Below are positions 21,421 through 24,107 of a DNA stretch of 24,107 nucleotides, piece after piece. The translations under genes and the position numbers were made by a program. The stretch's first letter is position 1, and every line of letters begins with the position of its first letter. Under the pieces are notes generated by a model. The model searched no databases. It was given only the letters and a program-made list of their open reading frames with translations, and had not been told where the DNA came from. Source of the DNA: JBEBXQ01 sp040391535 (GTDB taxonomy: Bacteria > Bacteroidota > Bacteroidia > Cytophagales > Spirosomataceae); the NCBI GenBank assembly GCA_040391535.1, contig JBEBXQ010000076.1:1-24107 (forward strand), read 5' to 3'.

Positions 21421-23805
21421 TTAGTGAATAAAATAGCGTAGTTTCACCGTAAAGGATCTTCCGGGTTTCTGTAGTTTGAAGTTATCGAAGGCCAGCTCAT
21501 TGGTGAAATTCCTGCACTCCAGGGAGCAGTTATACCGGCCATTCAGAAATGAATAAGCTACACTGGCGTTATGGACAAATTGTGTGGGGATGGTGGCCTT
21601 GCCACGTTTGTCGCCATAGGCTTCCCAGGTCAGATAAAACCAGTGAACATACTGGCTGTTATAATTAAACTGCAGACGGTCCCCGTCCGACCAAACGTTG
21701 TTTTTACCAATCCCCAGATCTGCATTCCCGAAGAACCAGGGCCTGTTCGGGATTTTGTTCTTATAAGTGGCTTCGGGTATGGTGGACCCTTCCCTTGAAT
21801 ATTTGGTCATGTTAATGGCATTCTGATAAGTGGCATTTACAGTGACGCTCAGCAGCTCATCAAATGTATACCGCATTTCGGCCTCCCCGCCTTTGATCAC
21901 CACACTCGACTTGTTTTCATACTGCATGGCATTGTTCCGCTCGTACGGAACCGCATAGATAAAGTCCCTGGCATCTCTGTAAAATGCGCCTGCTTCAATG
22001 AAAAAATGGTGCCGCCCCATATCAAATCCCTGAAAAATCCCGGCATTAAAGTTGTCGCCGTTTTCGGGTTTTAGTACCGGGTTCCCGATAATCGTCAGAC
22101 CATCCCCGAACATTTCTTCAACCTCCTGCAAGCGATAAGCTTTCTCATACGAGAACTTGATCCCCGTGGCACGGAACAGTTTCAGACGCCCGGTGACCCC
22201 ATAACCGTAATTATAGAAAACCGTATCCTGGTCTACGTAATCATACTCAATATTACTCCACTGATTTTGTTTCAGATGTACCTGGTATATCTTACCGAAT
22301 ACCTGCGTCAGCAGACGGTCTTTAAAGAAATTGCCCTGATAAGCAACACCCAGGATTCCCTTTCCCAGGTTTCCGGGCGCATAATCCTTATCCTGTATCA
22401 GTTCATTGTATGAGTTATTCTCAACATGATCATAAGAATAGTTCATATTGAATGAATGATGGCTATTGATGTCATAGCTGAGGTTGGCCCTGAGAAACTT
22501 CTTGGGCCGGATCAAATGGCTGATTGCTTTTGAGCCACCCATTTCAGCTGAACTCCTTTTAATGCGTGTGCCATCCCATCCGTATTGATACATGGAAGTA
22601 TCGGCCGTAATCATGTAATCCCTGGAAACAGAGGCGAAAACATTCAGATTCAGGCCGTTTACAAAAAGCGAATCCTTTCTGTAGCTGGCAAAAGTACTGT
22701 AACTGTTACTATTGCGGTGCACATCACCATATACAATATGCTGCCTGAAACCGGTCTGAATGTCCTGATCGGTATGCGAATAGGAGCCTCCCACAAAAAA
22801 CGCGTCTGTCCATTTTTTGTTCAGTACTCCGGCTTCCAGCTTACCCATAACCGACATATAATCATCATGAAAACGTCGGAAATTTTTAGGTACATACTCA
22901 TATTCCTCTTCGTCCCAAACCTCTACATCCCGCATAATGTAGTTGTTATCCGAATAGTTATAAAAACCATTTGCCCTGACAACAATTCCGCTTTGTCCGG
23001 GAATCGTATACTGGCCGGTTATAGCTGCACGGTGGGAATTAAACGAACCGATACTGTAGCTGGCGTCCAGGTAATTTCTTACCCGCTGATTCGTGACAAT
23101 GTTTACTGCTCCGCCCATGGCATCTGCACCCAGGCTTACGGGTACCACCCCTTTGTACACTTCTACCCGTTCGGCGAGGTTAACAGGTATGTTATTAAGG
23201 CTCATCGAGTTCCCGAAAATATCCATCGGCACCCCGTCAATAAAATACCGGATCTGCTTTCCAGAAAGTCCGTTGATCGAAAATTCAAAATTGGAACCCA
23301 TACCTCCGGTTTCCCTGACCTTAACACCCGACGTACGGGCAAGTACCTGATTAAGGTCAGAACCCAGGTTCTGAAAATCCTTCAGATCAAGCGCATTTAC
23401 ACTGAAGCCTGACGTTTTAAGCTTCTGTACTTCAGCCTTCTGCCGGTCGCCCTTCACCAGTACTTCCCGCAGGTCCTGAGCATTATCGTTCAGTGTAAAA
23501 TTAAACGTGAGCGTTCTGGCACCATTGACCTCTATACGTGATTTCGTTTCTTCATAACCCACACTGCTGATGACCATTTCATAACTGCCCTGAGGAACAT
23601 TCTCAATCACATACATTCCGTCAGCATTGGAAGTCCCGGTAAGATTCCGTTTAATATCCAGAATCACGTTGGCAAAAGCCACCGGTGAACCCGCTTTGTC
23701 CGTCACCTTCCCTTCAATTCTAAATTTAGAGGCATTTTGAGCCTGAATACCTGACCCGGCAAACCAGATACACAGAAACAGGAGTAGAAAGAATTTGATT
23801 TTCAT
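21421..23805 (-). CDS. TonB-dependent siderophore receptor, XusA-like
   Basis: This 794-residue outer-membrane receptor has a signal peptide (residues 1-22, cut before Q). A carboxypeptidase regulatory-like domain follows (about 28-107, FRIEGKVTDKAGSPVAFANV, then DGMYVIENVPQGSYEMVISS). The plug (about 128-240) has LNQVLARTSGVKVRETGGMG, IRYFIDGVPMDIFGNSMS and ERVEVYKGVVPVSLGADAMG, all standard. A 22-strand-type barrel runs to the C-terminal FTVKLRYFIH. It is not SusC-like in length (under 800 residues) and has no SusD partner; its partner here is the DUF4374 lipoprotein. It is the first gene of a five-gene operon ending in PepSY-TM, so the substrate is probably a ferric siderophore. A -7 element lies 105 bases upstream of the ATG. 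Confidence 0.93.
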   Translation of the reverse strand: MKIKFFLLLFLCIWFAGSGIQAQNASKFRIEGKVTDKAGSPVAFANVILDIKRNLTGTSNADGMYVIENVPQGSYEMVISSVGYEETKSRIEVNGARTLTFNFTLNDNAQDLREVLVKGDRQKAEVQKLKTSGFSVNALDLKDFQNLGSDLNQVLARTSGVKVRETGGMGSNFEFSINGLSGKQIRYFIDGVPMDIFGNSMSLNNIPVNLAERVEVYKGVVPVSLGADAMGGAVNIVTNQRVRNYLDASYSIGSFNSHRAAITGQYTIPGQSGIVVRANGFYNYSDNNYIMRDVEVWDEEEYEYVPKNFRRFHDDYMSVMGKLEAGVLNKKWTDAFFVGGSYSHTDQDIQTGFRQHIVYGDVHRNSNSYSTFASYRKDSLFVNGLNLNVFASVSRDYMITADTSMYQYGWDGTRIKRSSAEMGGSKAISHLIRPKKFLRANLSYDINSHHSFNMNYSYDHVENNSYNELIQDKDYAPGNLGKGILGVAYQGNFFKDRLLTQVFGKIYQVHLKQNQWSNIEYDYVDQDTVFYNYGYGVTGRLKLFRATGIKFSYEKAYRLQEVEEMFGDGLTIIGNPVLKPENGDNFNAGIFQGFDMGRHHFFIEAGAFYRDARDFIYAVPYERNNAMQYENKSSVVIKGGEAEMRYTFDELLSVTVNATYQNAINMTKYSREGSTIPEATYKNKIPNRPWFFGNADLGIGKNNVWSDGDRLQFNYNSQYVHWFYLTWEAYGDKRGKATIPTQFVHNASVAYSFLNGRYNCSLECRNFTNELAFDNFKLQKPGRSFTVKLRYFIH

Positions 23806-24063
23806 TTAGATTCGTAAAATTTTACTATTTTTTTCACCTTAAGTCCGATGTATACTTTTTCAGTAGTTCTCTGCTTACAACCCAGATCCCGATGAGTCAG
23901 AACACTACAGCAAAAGTATAGTAGCATAACCGGCGGGTACCCGAAGGTCCCGGATCAAAAAAATTCATTTTTTTATATTTTTATCTTAAGGTTTTCTGTG
24001 AACAGAATACTGAGGTATACATTACGTAAACCGCCACTTTAAGATTATCGAACCAGCACCTTT
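23806..24063. other. Regulatory region upstream of the iron-uptake operon
   Basis: This region contains the operon promoter and a leader of about 100 bases. Besides the -7 element and palindrome listed separately, a 9-bp inverted repeat TATACTTTT/AAAAGTATA (23851-23859 with 23912-23920) flanks the leader. No RNA gene or known riboswitch is recognised. An AT-rich tract lies at 23957-23990. Confidence 0.45.
23911..23943 (-). promoter_or_regulatory. Promoter and candidate operator of the siderophore operon
   Basis: On the minus strand TACTTTTG (complement of 23911-23918) is an exact TAnnTTTG -7 element. At the expected -33 position there is no TTG; instead a perfect 10-bp GC-rich palindrome CGGGTACCCG occupies 23934-23943. 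A repressor or activator bound there would control the promoter. The link to iron is inferred from the genes only. Confidence 0.45.
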
Positions 24064-24107
24064 ATGAAGTCGGTGATGGAAGTACTTCGGGAGGGTTTTA
24101 TTGAATT
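24064..24107 (+). CDS. Possible 5' end of a divergent gene, cut by the window edge
   Basis: An ATG at 24064 opens a plus-strand frame that runs to the edge (MKSVMEVLREGFIE). Fourteen codons are too few to name a family. Its position, divergent from a siderophore operon, is where an AraC-type or other regulator is often found, but the sequence does not show this. Confidence 0.25.
   Translation, partial: MKSVMEVLREGFIE

Noticed and set aside
22585..23412. Plus-strand open frame of 275 codons opposite the siderophore receptor
   Set aside because: Antisense to conserved plug and barrel sequence, with no recognisable motif; a shadow frame.

Overview
The window looks like chromosomal DNA of a Bacteroidota member, most likely a free-living Cytophagia/Sphingobacteriia-type organism; a Dyadobacter-like genus is a guess. 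Three things point there. Several promoters match the Bacteroidota -7 element TAnnTTTG, some with a TTG/TTTG -33 element about 18-21 bases upstream. Start codons lack clear Shine-Dalgarno sequences. The gene families are typical: TonB receptors with carboxypeptidase-like N-terminal domains, DUF5777, DUF4374, DUF4180, and an ECF sigma factor paired with a barrel-fused anti-sigma protein. I see no insertion sequence, phage, CRISPR array or rRNA.

Layout, left to right. 1-3.9 kb (minus strand): tRNA-Arg(CCG) with its own promoter and terminator, a secreted beta-barrel-like protein, glycogen branching enzyme GlgB and the monofunctional peptidoglycan transglycosylase MtgA. 4.0-4.9 kb: a MerC-like membrane protein divergent from a Fur-family metalloregulator, with a perfect palindrome on the merC-side -33 element. 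5.1-7.1 kb (minus): a compact operon of a Rieske lipoprotein, a DUF5777 barrel and a YceI-family protein. 7.2-9.1 kb (minus): an ECF sigma factor overlapping a 471-residue protein that appears to span both membranes (cytosolic anti-sigma-like head, one transmembrane helix, long periplasmic linker, C-terminal outer-membrane barrel). 9.35-10.5 kb (plus): a DUF1624/HGSNAT-like membrane acyltransferase whose promoter contains a striking inverted repeat. 10.6-12.3 kb: an MdaB-type quinone reductase divergent from a LysR regulator. 12.4-15.1 kb: DUF4180 (minus), then MscS-type channel, DUF1772 membrane protein and Blc lipocalin (plus). 15.2-17.6 kb (minus): a TonB-dependent receptor-like barrel.

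17.9-23.8 kb (minus) is the most coherent system: TonB receptor, DUF4374 surface-type lipoprotein, two small membrane proteins resembling DUF3325 and DUF3649, and a large PepSY-TM protein. It matches the xenosiderophore-utilisation (Xus) organisation described in Bacteroides, with two extra small membrane genes and an apparent intrinsic terminator separating the outer-membrane genes from the inner-membrane genes. I infer that it captures an iron-siderophore complex at the surface, imports it across the outer membrane and reduces or releases the iron at the inner membrane.

The strongest candidates for a second look are this iron-uptake operon with its internal terminator, the ECF/dual-membrane anti-sigma pair, and the inverted repeat in the divergent promoter region at 9241-9300.
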